Assembly (NCBI RefSeq): GCF_001441535.1
Contig: NZ_LMAU01000003.1
Span: 124,001-188,000 of the forward strand
Direction: 5' to 3'
From: Tsuneonella troitsensis
GTDB taxonomy: Bacteria > Pseudomonadota > Alphaproteobacteria > Sphingomonadales > Sphingomonadaceae
DNA: 64,000 nt
Translations under genes and position numbers: made by a program
Notes under the pieces: generated by a model
What the model saw: only the letters and a program-made list of their open reading frames with translations
The model's database searches: none
What the model was told of the DNA's origin: nothing
Shown here: one piece after another, positions 41,826 to 50,597 of the stretch
Layout: every line of letters starts with the position of its first letter
Numbering within the stretch: position 1 is the first letter of the stretch

Positions 41826-42769
41826 GCGGTCGGCCATTCGCGCGGCGTAAGCCCCCCGAAGCGGTCATAGAGCTCCGCCGATGCGCCGCGGATCGGCCCA
41901 TCGGCGGTGCGGACCACATCCGCCAGATAGGCCTCGGAGGGGCTCAGCACGGCTTCGTACACGTTGCGGCATAGCGAGAAGGCTGCTTCGCCAGCCCAAA
42001 CGTTCGGGAGGTGGTCGCGGGGCAGGCGCGGGTCGCGAAGGGCGATGCGGCGGTACTCCATCATCAGCAGAGACCGGATCATGTAGGCCGCCTCGGGATC
42101 CAGCGAGCGGCTGCGCTCCAGGTGTGACCAGACGGGCCGAAACAGGCCCAGAAAGTCGCCGTAGCTCTGCTCCAGGGCAGCGATGTTCCAGGCGTCGGCA
42201 ACGATGGTGCGCATGAGGTCCGGCCTGGCTGGCGAGGTCGCGGCGGCTTGCAGGATCTGGATGCGGCCGTGAAGGCCGGCATCCTCGAACAGCGCCTCAA
42301 GTGTTGCGATGTCCTCGGCCGCGCTGATGAAAACGTGGGGCGCCACCTGTCCCACGCCGCTCCACAGCAGGTTCCGACGAAGATTCGCATACGCCTTTGT
42401 GCTCAGCCCGGCGGCGCCGGTGAGCAGCAGCCACCACACGCCGTTCGCCTTGCGAACCGGTTCACCATAGACCCTCGGATAGTAGGCGATGACGTTGCGC
42501 ACGTGCTCGTCGGTGACGGAGTAGTAGCTCAGCTTTCCCACCCGCGTCGGATGTAGCCAGCCGTCATTTACCAGGCGAAGGGCGGTGGTGCGGGAGAGGT
42601 ATTCGGAGATGCCGAACGGCTGGGCCATCTTCACCAGGCTTCCCAACCAGGCAGTGCCCCCATGGGGCACCAGCATGTCGCCGTATATCGTGGCAATCAG
42701 GTTCTTTGGATTGACCCGAATGGATCCCACGAGCTTCTCGACGACGTAGCTCGTTGTAGTCCCGGCCAT
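41822..42769 (-). CDS. PaaX-like transcriptional repressor
   Basis: 315 residues. N-terminal PaaX winged HTH (NPKNLIATIYGDMLVPHGGT; WLGSLVKMAQPFGISEYLSR; RLVNDGWLHPTRVGKLSYYS), a central ferredoxin-like PaaX domain (GVWWLLLTG; YANLRRNLLWSGVGQVAPHV) and a C-terminal domain with RSLLMMEYRRIALRDPRLPR and W-AGEAAFSLCRNVY. PaaX senses phenylacetyl-CoA in E. coli. Here it is convergent with the PaaA-like gene and probably controls the 36-42 kb operon, responding to a CoA thioester (inference). Confidence 0.92.
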   Translation of the reverse strand: MAGTTTSYVVEKLVGSIRVNPKNLIATIYGDMLVPHGGTAWLGSLVKMAQPFGISEYLSRTTALRLVNDGWLHPTRVGKLSYYSVTDEHVRNVIAYYPRVYGEPVRKANGVWWLLLTGAAGLSTKAYANLRRNLLWSGVGQVAPHVFISAAEDIATLEALFEDAGLHGRIQILQAAATSPARPDLMRTIVADAWNIAALEQSYGDFLGLFRPVWSHLERSRSLDPEAAYMIRSLLMMEYRRIALRDPRLPRDHLPNVWAGEAAFSLCRNVYEAVLSPSEAYLADVVRTADGPIRGASAELYDRFGGLTPREWPTA

Positions 42770-42849
42770 TGAAATCCCGTTGAAGGCAGTACCGCTTGCT
42801 CACCTGCTCTGTCGCACGTTGCCTGGGCGACGAAAAGGTAGGAACGCGG

Positions 42850-43672
42850 GGTGTTGACAAGTTAAGTCGGCCTGGTCGGAAGGGCCGCTTCCCTACCCCT
42901 GGATCAGGCGGCGACGGTCGCGGCTTCCCACGCCCTGTCCGCTTGGGCGCGCAGGATCCGGAGACTTGGTCGGGAGATCAGGTGGGGTTGGATATTGAAC
43001 GTGTTGTAGACGGCGGAGTGGCTGGCCAGGAACCTCTGAGCTGAGCCCTGCGATTTGAATTTCTGCTGCTTTCGCTCTCGTCGCCGGATGACCAGGTGGG
43101 AGTTTTCAACCCGGTTGTTCTCGCGCATCCCGCCTGGTCGATGACGGCTGGTGAGGCCGAGGATCTTGGCCGCAGCCCGGTACGACGCCAGCTTGTCGGT
43201 GGTGATGGTTTCCGGATGGATGCCCTGATTGCGCAGCAGTTTCCGGAGCAGATTCAGCGCCGCTTCCTTGTTGCGACGCTTCTGGACCAGGACGTCCAGT
43301 ACCTCGCCCTCGTCGTCAACCGCGCGCCAGAGATACATCCGCTTGCCGCCGATTCTGACCACCATCTCGTCCAGATGCCAGCGGCCGGTCGGCGGCCCAC
43401 GGCGCCGGCGCAGGTTGGCTGCGATCAACGGGCCGAACTTGTTAACCCAGCAGCGCACCGCCTCGCGGCTGACCTCCACGCCCCGTTGCGCCAGCAATTC
43501 CTCGACGTCTCGGATGCTCAGCGTGAACCGGAAGTACAGCCACACGGCGTGCCGGATCACGTCCGGAGGGAACCGGTGCCGTTTGAATGAGATCAGCCGC
43601 ATGGTCTCTCCCCGGTTGGCCGCACCGTAGGGGCCCGAACCGGAGATAAGTTAGCGTTAGCCTGCCAGCACC
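42850..43672 (-). mobile_element. IS6-family insertion sequence, right copy
   Basis: About 823 bp with terminal inverted repeats: GGTGTTGACAAGTTAA (42850-42865) and, read inward from the right end, GGTGCTGGCAGGCTAA, matching at 12 of 16. Same orientation as the element at 14758-15575, so the pair forms direct repeats around the catabolic genes. No target duplication seen (42842-42849 versus 43673-43680). Ends are estimated. Confidence 0.82.
42904..43602 (-). CDS. IS6-family DDE transposase (right copy)
   Basis: 232 residues, ATG start (MRLISFKRHRFPPDVIRHAV). DDE residues Asp78 (WHLDEMVV), Asp136 (TTDKLASY) and Glu166 (ENNRVENSH); the frame is intact, so it may still be active. About 79 percent identical by hand to the left copy. 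Confidence 0.93.
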   Translation of the reverse strand: MRLISFKRHRFPPDVIRHAVWLYFRFTLSIRDVEELLAQRGVEVSREAVRCWVNKFGPLIAANLRRRRGPPTGRWHLDEMVVRIGGKRMYLWRAVDDEGEVLDVLVQKRRNKEAALNLLRKLLRNQGIHPETITTDKLASYRAAAKILGLTSRHRPGGMRENNRVENSHLVIRRRERKQQKFKSQGSAQRFLASHSAVYNTFNIQPHLISRPSLRILRAQADRAWEAATVAA

Positions 43673-43800
43673 GCCACGATCCGGCACAGGCTGTCGTACT
43701 CATCTTTGAGTGCCTCATTCAAAAGCTGCCGGTCGTTCAACAGGTTCAGCCAGCGTGCTAGCTTCTGTCGCTCTACAGTCGTCAGCTTGTCGTCGGGCTT
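43657..43800 (-). pseudogene. Possible gene remnant truncated by the IS6 element
   Basis: An open frame of 47 codons without a start codon, preceded at once by a stop (43801-43803). It runs into the IS right end, where its TAA lies within the inverted repeat. The peptide looks coding: helical and charged (TTVERQKLARWLNLLNDRQL, NEALKDEYDSLCRIVAV). Probably the tail of an unknown gene interrupted by the insertion; no family recognised. Confidence 0.35.
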
Positions 43801-43987
43801 TCATTGCGCGCCTCTCGGGCATCTGACGGCTGCATTCCATTGTCCGGAAGCGGAGACTCGTCCGCGACCGTGAGCAAATTGACCGGATGGCGTTGAAAGT
43901 ATTGGTGCGTCGCTGCTCGCGGCTGGCTAAGCGCGCTCGATTTCGCCAAAGACCACGTCTGGGAAACCGAGAAGAGGTTCGTTACCA

Positions 43988-45796
43988 ATGGGTCGCATTT
44001 TACGCATAGTCGCATTTTCGGTCAGTGCGTTCGCGCTTTCGGCTTGCGCAACGCAGCGTCAGGAAGCGGTGGGCGCCGATGTGGCGACCCAGCGACCGGC
44101 ACGAGGCATCGATGCCCTGTTTGACGCCTACGACCAGCGTCAGCTCGAACAGTCCCCCAGGTCGAAGGCCTACCGGGGAATTCGCGACGAGGATTACGGC
44201 GAGTGGGGCGACGTCTCCGATGCGGGCCGGATCGCCCAGCACGAGCTGCTTCAGGCGACGGCGGCGACGATGCGCGCGAACTATTCTCCCGCCACCCTGC
44301 AAACCGACGATGCACTCAGTTTTCGCCTGTTCGACGCGGTGGCCAAGCGCAGCGCGCAAACCTTCCAGTTCCGCGACTACGGCTACATCTTCGACCAGAT
44401 GAACGGTGCGCAGAGCGACCTGCCCGCATTCCTCATCAACATCCATTCGGTGGCGAACGCGGACCAGGCCAACGATTATATCGAGCGGATCGCGGGAATG
44501 GGGCCGGTGCTCGACATCCTGACCGCCGAATCGCGCGAACGCGCGGGACGCGGCGTCATGCCGCCCAAGTGGGTCTATCCTTACGTCATTTCCGACATCG
44601 ATAACCTGCTCGACGCTCGCAAGGACAACGCGATGCTCGAAGATTTCGCCGGCAAGGTCGGCAAGCTCGACATCGCACCTGCAGAGAAGAACGCGCTCCT
44701 TTCCCGCGCGGAGGATGCCTGGACCGCATCTGCCCGACCGGCTTATGAAAGACTGCTCGGGGAGATGAAGCGGCAGCAATCGATCGCCGGCACGGTCGAC
44801 GGAGTCTGGCGCTTTCCCCAGGGCCGCGCATATTACGACGCGCTGCTTTCCAACTACACGACCACCGATCTTACCGCCGACGAAATCCACCGGATCGGGC
44901 TGGACGAGGTTGCGCGCATACACCGCGAGATGCGCGACATCATGCGCCAGGTCGGGTTCGAGGGCACCCTGCAGCAATTTTTCGAGTATGCGCGGACCGA
45001 TCCGAAGTTCTATTTCAAGTCGCGCGAAGACTATCTCGCCGCGGTCGAGGAGGTGCAAGACAAGGTCGAGCCGCTCCTTCCGCGCTATTTCGCCACGCTT
45101 CCCAAGGCGCCCCTGGTGGTGAAGCCGGTCGAGGCATTCCGCGAGCAGAGCGCGGGCAAGGCGTTTTACCAGAGCCCTGCCCCCGATGGGTCGCGGCCCG
45201 GCACCTATTACGTGAACCTCTATCGCCTCGAGGACATGAGCCGCAACGAACTCGAGGCGCTCTATTACCACGAGGGATTGCCCGGCCACCACCTTCAGCG
45301 TGCGGTCCAGACCGAATTGGGCGACGACGTGCCCGCCTTCCGTCGCTTCGGCGGGGTCACCGCCTATACCGAGGGTTGGGGCCTCTATGCCGAAGAACTG
45401 GGCAAGGACATGGGGCTCTATACCGATCCCTATTCGGACTTCGGCCGGCTGGGGATGGAACTGTGGCGCGCCGCCCGGCTTGTGGTCGACACGGGCATTC
45501 ATTCGAAGCGCTGGAGCCGGGAGCGGGCAATCGACTATTTGAAGCAGAATACCCCGAACCCGGACGGCGACATTCGTAAGGCGATCGAACGCTACGTCGT
45601 CTATCCGGGGCAGGCGACCGCCTACATGATCGGCAAGCTCAAGATCATGGAGCTGCGCGAAAAGGCACGAAGCGAGCTGGGAGACAGCTTTGACATCCGC
45701 GCATTCCACGACGTCGTGCTCAGAAGCGGTCCGGTGCCGCTGTCGATCCTGGAGGAAAACGTCGATGCGTGGATCGCGGCCGAGCGGAGCAACTGA
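43988..45796 (+). CDS. DUF885 family lipoprotein (putative metallopeptidase)
   Basis: 602 residues with a lipoprotein signal (ILRIVAFSVSAFALSACAT, lipobox LSAC). DUF885 features: ARGIDALFDAYDQRQLEQSP, the HEGLPGHHLQ motif in ELEALYYHEGLPGHHLQRA that suggests a zincin-like metal site, GWGLYAEELGKDMGLY and PGQATAYMIGKLKIMELR. Probably periplasmic; substrate unknown. It stands alone beyond the right IS6 element and looks like host chromosome. Confidence 0.9.
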   Translation: MGRILRIVAFSVSAFALSACATQRQEAVGADVATQRPARGIDALFDAYDQRQLEQSPRSKAYRGIRDEDYGEWGDVSDAGRIAQHELLQATAATMRANYSPATLQTDDALSFRLFDAVAKRSAQTFQFRDYGYIFDQMNGAQSDLPAFLINIHSVANADQANDYIERIAGMGPVLDILTAESRERAGRGVMPPKWVYPYVISDIDNLLDARKDNAMLEDFAGKVGKLDIAPAEKNALLSRAEDAWTASARPAYERLLGEMKRQQSIAGTVDGVWRFPQGRAYYDALLSNYTTTDLTADEIHRIGLDEVARIHREMRDIMRQVGFEGTLQQFFEYARTDPKFYFKSREDYLAAVEEVQDKVEPLLPRYFATLPKAPLVVKPVEAFREQSAGKAFYQSPAPDGSRPGTYYVNLYRLEDMSRNELEALYYHEGLPGHHLQRAVQTELGDDVPAFRRFGGVTAYTEGWGLYAEELGKDMGLYTDPYSDFGRLGMELWRAARLVVDTGIHSKRWSRERAIDYLKQNTPNPDGDIRKAIERYVVYPGQATAYMIGKLKIMELREKARSELGDSFDIRAFHDVVLRSGPVPLSILEENVDAWIAAERSN

Positions 45797-45986
45797 GCGG
45801 CAAGATCCATGCAGCTACCGGATTGAGAACGTGCGGACGATCGTTCCAATCCACCTTGCTTATCGAACGCATAGCGTGATGGTAGCTCCCTCGGCAGCAC
45901 TGGGAACAGGTCTGTAATCGCACGGCTGAGTGGCGGTTGAGTCCGCGATAAAACTCCGTGCGCAACGTACTTTTCGAAACTGGTTC

Positions 45987-47396
45987 CTACTCGACCGTTC
46001 CGAGCACGCGGTAGAGCGTCGCCCGGTTCTGCAGTTCGGCCAGCCGAATTCCGACAAGCTGCTGGCGCGCCGCGAAAAGGCTGCGCTGGGCGATGAGGCT
46101 GTCGAGGAAACTGTCGACGCCGTTGCGATAGCGTGCCTCGGTCAGCCGAGCAGTGGTCGCGGCGGCGGCGGCGTTGTCGCTTGCGGCCTTCTGGCGAGAT
46201 ACCAGGCTGCCCTGATCGGCGAGGGCGTCGGCGGTTTCGCGAAACGCCCGCTGGATCGCGCGCTCATATACGGCGATTGCCGCTTCGCGTTGGGCCTGGC
46301 TGACGGCAACGTTTGCACGGCGGCCGCCCGCGTCGAAAATCGAGTAACCGACGTTCGCGCCCGCGGTGAAGTTAAACGCGTCGCCGGACAGCAGATTGCC
46401 CAGTCCCGTGCTGACCACACCCAGCAACCCGGTCAGCGAGAGCGAGGGGAACATTTGCGCGCGCGCCACCCCGATGTCGGCATTGGCTGCGCGCAGCAGA
46501 TACTCCGCTTCAATGACCTCTGGCCGCCGCAAGAGTATGCGGGAATCGAGCCCAGCGGGAACGGGCGCGAAGCTCGCGGCGATTTCATCCAATCCGCTCG
46601 GGAGGAGCGCCGGATCGATGTCGGCTCCGACCAGGAGCCGCAAAAGGTTCGCGTCCTGGGCCAGCGCGGCCCGCTGCTCGGCGATAGCCAGCTCGGCGCT
46701 CGCGAGCACCTGCTGGGCCTGGCTGAGGTCGGTCCGTGGGGCAACTCCGCCGCGCAAACGCAGGTCTGTCAGGCGCACGCTCTCTCGGGCGTTGGCGGCG
46801 GTCGCCTCGGCGATCGCGAGCAAGTCGCGATCGGCGGCGTAGGTTGCCCACGCCTGCGCGATATCGGCGAGCAGTCCGATGCGGACCGTTCGCGCGACGG
46901 CCTCGGTCGCGAATGCGCGATTGCGCTGTGCCTCGGTCGCGTTGGCGAGCTTGCCGAAAAGGTCGAGTTCGAAGCCCGATACACCGCCCTGGAGGGTGTA
47001 GCGGACACGGGAGCCACGTGCGCTATTGTAATCCTGATCGTTACCACCCGAACCGGCTCGCGAAGCGGTGATGCCACCATCGACCCCGAGCGAAGGAAAC
47101 TGCCCGGCGCGAACGACCCGCACCTGCGCCCGGGCGGCGGCGAGGTCGGCAAAGGCGATCCTGAGGTCGCGGTTCTCGGACAAGGCCGTTGCGATCAGCT
47201 GCTGCAGCCGCGCGTCGCGAAAAAGTTCGGTATGGGACAGTGTGGGGAGAGCCACTTCGCTTTGCGCCAGATAGGAATCCCCGACTGGCCAGCTAAGCGG
47301 GATCGGTGGTGGTGGCAGCGATGTGGGCGGGGCCAGCGAACAGGCCGACGCCAGCAAGCAGGTGCTTGCTGCGAGGCCGCGTATCAGGATGCTCAT
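45987..47396 (-). CDS. RND efflux outer-membrane lipoprotein (OprM/NodT family)
   Basis: 469 residues with lipobox (LAASTCLLASACSLAPP). Two outer-membrane-efflux repeats: LQQLIATALSENRDLRIAFA and VEAEYLLRAANADIGVARAQ-type segments (PEVIEAEYLLRAANADIGVA), and a C-terminal RYRNGVDSFLDSLIAQRSLF. Forms the outer-membrane channel of a tripartite pump with the two genes upstream; its ATG overlaps the permease stop (ATGA 47393-47396). Confidence 0.94.
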   Translation of the reverse strand: MSILIRGLAASTCLLASACSLAPPTSLPPPPIPLSWPVGDSYLAQSEVALPTLSHTELFRDARLQQLIATALSENRDLRIAFADLAAARAQVRVVRAGQFPSLGVDGGITASRAGSGGNDQDYNSARGSRVRYTLQGGVSGFELDLFGKLANATEAQRNRAFATEAVARTVRIGLLADIAQAWATYAADRDLLAIAEATAANARESVRLTDLRLRGGVAPRTDLSQAQQVLASAELAIAEQRAALAQDANLLRLLVGADIDPALLPSGLDEIAASFAPVPAGLDSRILLRRPEVIEAEYLLRAANADIGVARAQMFPSLSLTGLLGVVSTGLGNLLSGDAFNFTAGANVGYSIFDAGGRRANVAVSQAQREAAIAVYERAIQRAFRETADALADQGSLVSRQKAASDNAAAAATTARLTEARYRNGVDSFLDSLIAQRSLFAARQQLVGIRLAELQNRATLYRVLGTVE

Positions 47397-50300
47397 GTCA
47401 CCAAGGCCTCATCGCCCTCGCTGCGGCGCTGAAGCTTGGCGCGTGCGGCGGCTAGGCCGTCGCGGACGCCGCGCCGGACCATGACGAAGAACAGCGGTAT
47501 GTAAAAGATCGCCAGCAGCGTCGCCGCGAGCATTCCGCCGATCACCGAAGTGCCGATTGCGATGCGGCTGTTGGCGCCCGCTCCGGTCGCCAGCGCGAGC
47601 GGTAGCACGCCGAAGATGAAGGCGAAGCTGGTCATCAGGATCGGGCGCAGGCGGATGCGGGCCGCTTCCAGGGCCGCGTCGATCACCCGCGCACCCTTGC
47701 GCTCGGCCTGCTCGGCGAATTCGATCATCAGGATGGCGTTCTTGGCGGCGAGTCCCATGGTGGTGAGCAAGCCGATCTGGAGGTAAACGTCGTTTTCGAG
47801 CCCTCGCAGCGACGTGAACAGGACCGCGCCCAGCAGGCCGAGCGGAATAACGAGCAGAACCGCGACCGGGATCGACCAGCTCTCGTAAAGCGCGGCAAGG
47901 CACAGAAAGACTACGAGTAGAGACAGTGCGTAGAGCAGCGGCGCCTGGCTCGACGCATTGCGTTCTTCATAGGATGCGCCGGACCAGGCGACGCTGGTGC
48001 CGGGATATTCGGCGGCGAGTGCGGCGATCTGGTCCATTGCTTGGCCGGAACTGGTGCCAGATCCCGCCTGACCCGAAAATTCGTACGTCGGCACCCCGTT
48101 GAAACGCGAAATGCTGGGGGGAGCGGACGACCAGTCGAGTTCAGCCAAAGCGGAAAACGGAGTCATCTGCCCCGATTGACCGCGCACATACCATTGGCCC
48201 AGGTCCGACGGCTGCGAGCGATAGGGCGCGTCGCCCTGGACATAGACCTGTTTAACCCGGCCCTTGTCGATGAAGTCATTGACGTAGCGCCCGCCCCACG
48301 CGGTCGAAAGCGTGGAATTCACCGCATCCTGCGACAGACCGTATGCAGCAAGGCGCTGGGGATCGATATCGACCTTGAGCGTGGCGAGATCGGGCAGGTC
48401 CGATAGACGCACCTGATCCAGCGTGCCGGCGGCGTTGGCAGCGGCGAGCAGCGCGTCGCGCGAAGCGGCAAAGCTGTCGCGCGCCAGCCCACCGGTGTTG
48501 GTGAACTGCATCGAGAACCCATTGGACGAGGACAGCCCGCGGATGGCGCCGGGCACGTTTACGAACACGCGCGCATCGCGCAGCCCGCGCATGGCCGCAC
48601 TGGTGCGGTCGGCGATCGCCTGGGCGGTATTCTCTTCCCCCGGCCGCTCGTCCCAGTGCTTGAGCCGCATGAAACCGAACCCCTGATTCTGCCCGCCGCC
48701 GCCGCGTCCGCCGCCGGCCACCATGAACAGCGTGGAGATGTTCGCGCCCTCGGTCTCCATCAAGTACTTCTCGATCGCCCGTGCAGTTTCCTGCGTCCGC
48801 TCCAAGGTGGCGCCCGGCGGCAACTGGTAATTGATCGATACGCTGCCCTGATCTTCGTTGGGCAGGAAACCGCTCGGCAGGCGCAGGAACAGCACGGCCA
48901 TCACCGCTACCAGCACCGCGTAGATGCCGATGAACAGCCAGCGCCGGTCGACGATCGTGCTGATCGAATCCCGGTAGCGATTGGAGAGACGCTCGAAGCC
49001 GGTGTTGAAGCGGTCCTGTGCCTTGATGACCGCGGCCTGCGCGCGCGGATGCCTGCGGGCGAGCCAGCCGTTGCCTGCGCCATCCGCGTCCTTGCGCTTG
49101 AGCAGGTTGGCGGTGAGCGCGGGGCTGAGGATCAGCGCCACCAGCACCGAGAGCACCATCGCCGAGATGATCGTGATCGAGAACTGGCGGTAGATGACGC
49201 CGGTCGAACCGCCAAAGAAGGCCATGGGCAGGAATACCGCGGAAAGGACAAGGGCGATCGCGATCAGCGCCACCTGCAGGTCTTTCATCGACTGCACGGT
49301 TGCCTCGCGCGGGGTCATACCCGGATTTTCGTCCATCAGCCGCTCGACATTTTCGACCACCACGATCGCGTCGTCGACCAGCAGGCCGATCGCCAGCACC
49401 AGCCCGAACAGCGTGAGCGTGTTGATCGAAAATCCGGCGATCCAGAAGACCGCGAAAGTCCCGAGCAGGACGACCGGCACTGCGATTGCAGGGATCAGTG
49501 TCGCGCGCCAACTTTGCAGGAACACGAACATGACAATCACCACCAGGACGATTGCCTCCAGAAGCGCTTTCACCACTTCGTTGACCGACAGGCGGATGAA
49601 GGCGGTGGAGTCGTTGGCGTAACTGATCACCAGCCCATCGGGCATGCCAGCCTCGAGGCGCGACACCTCGGCCTTGATCAGTTCGGCGGTCTGAAGGGCG
49701 TCGGCGCCGGGCGCGAGCGAGATCGCGATGCCTGCACCCGGATGACCGTTGACCCGCCGCATCGAGCTGTAGCTCTGCGAGCCGATCTCGACCCGCGCCA
49801 CGTCGCCTAGTCGGACAGTGGAGCCGTCGGCTTCGGTCTTCAGCACGATCGCACGGAATTCGTCCACGGTCTGGAGCTTGGAAAGCGCCGTAACGGTAGC
49901 GCTCAACATCTGGCGGTCTGGGGCGGGCAGACCGCCGATCTCGCCCGCCGCGATCTCGGTATTCTGGTCCTGCACCGCGCCGATTACGTCGCTCGGCATC
50001 AAGGATACCGCGGCGAGGCGATTGGGATCGAGCCAGATGCGCATCGCATTCGACGCGCCATAGACGTTGATGTCGCCGACGCCCTCGATGCGCGAAAGCG
50101 GATCCTGGATATTGGACGTCAGGTAATCGGATACCGCATCGCTCGACCGGGTATCGGTCTCGTCATAAACCACGACCAGCAACAACTGGTCCGGGCTCGA
50201 CTTGGTCACCCGGACGCCCTGCTGCTGGACCTGCTGTGGCAAGCGCGAGATGGCTGCCTGGACCTTGTTCTGGACTTGGACCTGCGCGATGTCCGGGTCG

Positions 50301-50593
50301 GTTCCCTTCGCGAATGTGGCGGTGATCGAAGCTGCGCCGTTCGACGACGATTGCGAGCTGAAGTAGAGCAGTCCGTCTAGCCCGGTGAGTTGCTGCTCGA
50401 TGATCTGCGTAACGCTGTTTTCGACGGTTTCCGCCGATGCTCCGGGATAGTTTGCGCGGATGCTGACGTTGGTGGGCGCGATGTCCGGGTATTGTTCGAC
50501 TGGCAGGCTATAGAGCGCGCCGAGCCCACCGAGCATGACGATGATCGCCAGAACCCAGGCGAAGATCGGCCGCTCAATGAATATTCGCGACAA
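47393..50593 (-). CDS. RND (HAE1/AcrB-type) multidrug efflux permease
   Basis: 1066 residues from the TTG at 50593, which follows GAGG at proper distance and gives the canonical LSRIFIERPIFAWVLAIIVM; the open frame continues upstream into the adaptor gene. AcrB features: PVEQYPDIAPTNVSIRANYP, LTSNIQDPLSRIEGVGDINV, TM4 FGLVLAIGLLVDDAIVVVEN with the proton-relay Asp pair, and LTTMGLAAKNAILMIEFAEQ in the second half. Proton-driven drug exporter in an adaptor-permease-channel operon. No local regulator is seen. Confidence 0.95.
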   Translation of the reverse strand: MSRIFIERPIFAWVLAIIVMLGGLGALYSLPVEQYPDIAPTNVSIRANYPGASAETVENSVTQIIEQQLTGLDGLLYFSSQSSSNGAASITATFAKGTDPDIAQVQVQNKVQAAISRLPQQVQQQGVRVTKSSPDQLLLVVVYDETDTRSSDAVSDYLTSNIQDPLSRIEGVGDINVYGASNAMRIWLDPNRLAAVSLMPSDVIGAVQDQNTEIAAGEIGGLPAPDRQMLSATVTALSKLQTVDEFRAIVLKTEADGSTVRLGDVARVEIGSQSYSSMRRVNGHPGAGIAISLAPGADALQTAELIKAEVSRLEAGMPDGLVISYANDSTAFIRLSVNEVVKALLEAIVLVVIVMFVFLQSWRATLIPAIAVPVVLLGTFAVFWIAGFSINTLTLFGLVLAIGLLVDDAIVVVENVERLMDENPGMTPREATVQSMKDLQVALIAIALVLSAVFLPMAFFGGSTGVIYRQFSITIISAMVLSVLVALILSPALTANLLKRKDADGAGNGWLARRHPRAQAAVIKAQDRFNTGFERLSNRYRDSISTIVDRRWLFIGIYAVLVAVMAVLFLRLPSGFLPNEDQGSVSINYQLPPGATLERTQETARAIEKYLMETEGANISTLFMVAGGGRGGGGQNQGFGFMRLKHWDERPGEENTAQAIADRTSAAMRGLRDARVFVNVPGAIRGLSSSNGFSMQFTNTGGLARDSFAASRDALLAAANAAGTLDQVRLSDLPDLATLKVDIDPQRLAAYGLSQDAVNSTLSTAWGGRYVNDFIDKGRVKQVYVQGDAPYRSQPSDLGQWYVRGQSGQMTPFSALAELDWSSAPPSISRFNGVPTYEFSGQAGSGTSSGQAMDQIAALAAEYPGTSVAWSGASYEERNASSQAPLLYALSLLVVFLCLAALYESWSIPVAVLLVIPLGLLGAVLFTSLRGLENDVYLQIGLLTTMGLAAKNAILMIEFAEQAERKGARVIDAALEAARIRLRPILMTSFAFIFGVLPLALATGAGANSRIAIGTSVIGGMLAATLLAIFYIPLFFVMVRRGVRDGLAAARAKLQRRSEGDEALVT

Positions 50594-50597
50594 GCCC

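Noticed and set aside
14750-43680. Target-site duplications for the IS6 elements singly or as a pair
   Set aside because: The 8-bp flanks (14750-14757, 15576-15583, 42842-42849, 43673-43680) do not match in any combination.
43782-44015. 77-codon minus-strand frame upstream of DUF885
   Set aside because: Overlaps the DUF885 start region, lacks motifs and has a poor start context.
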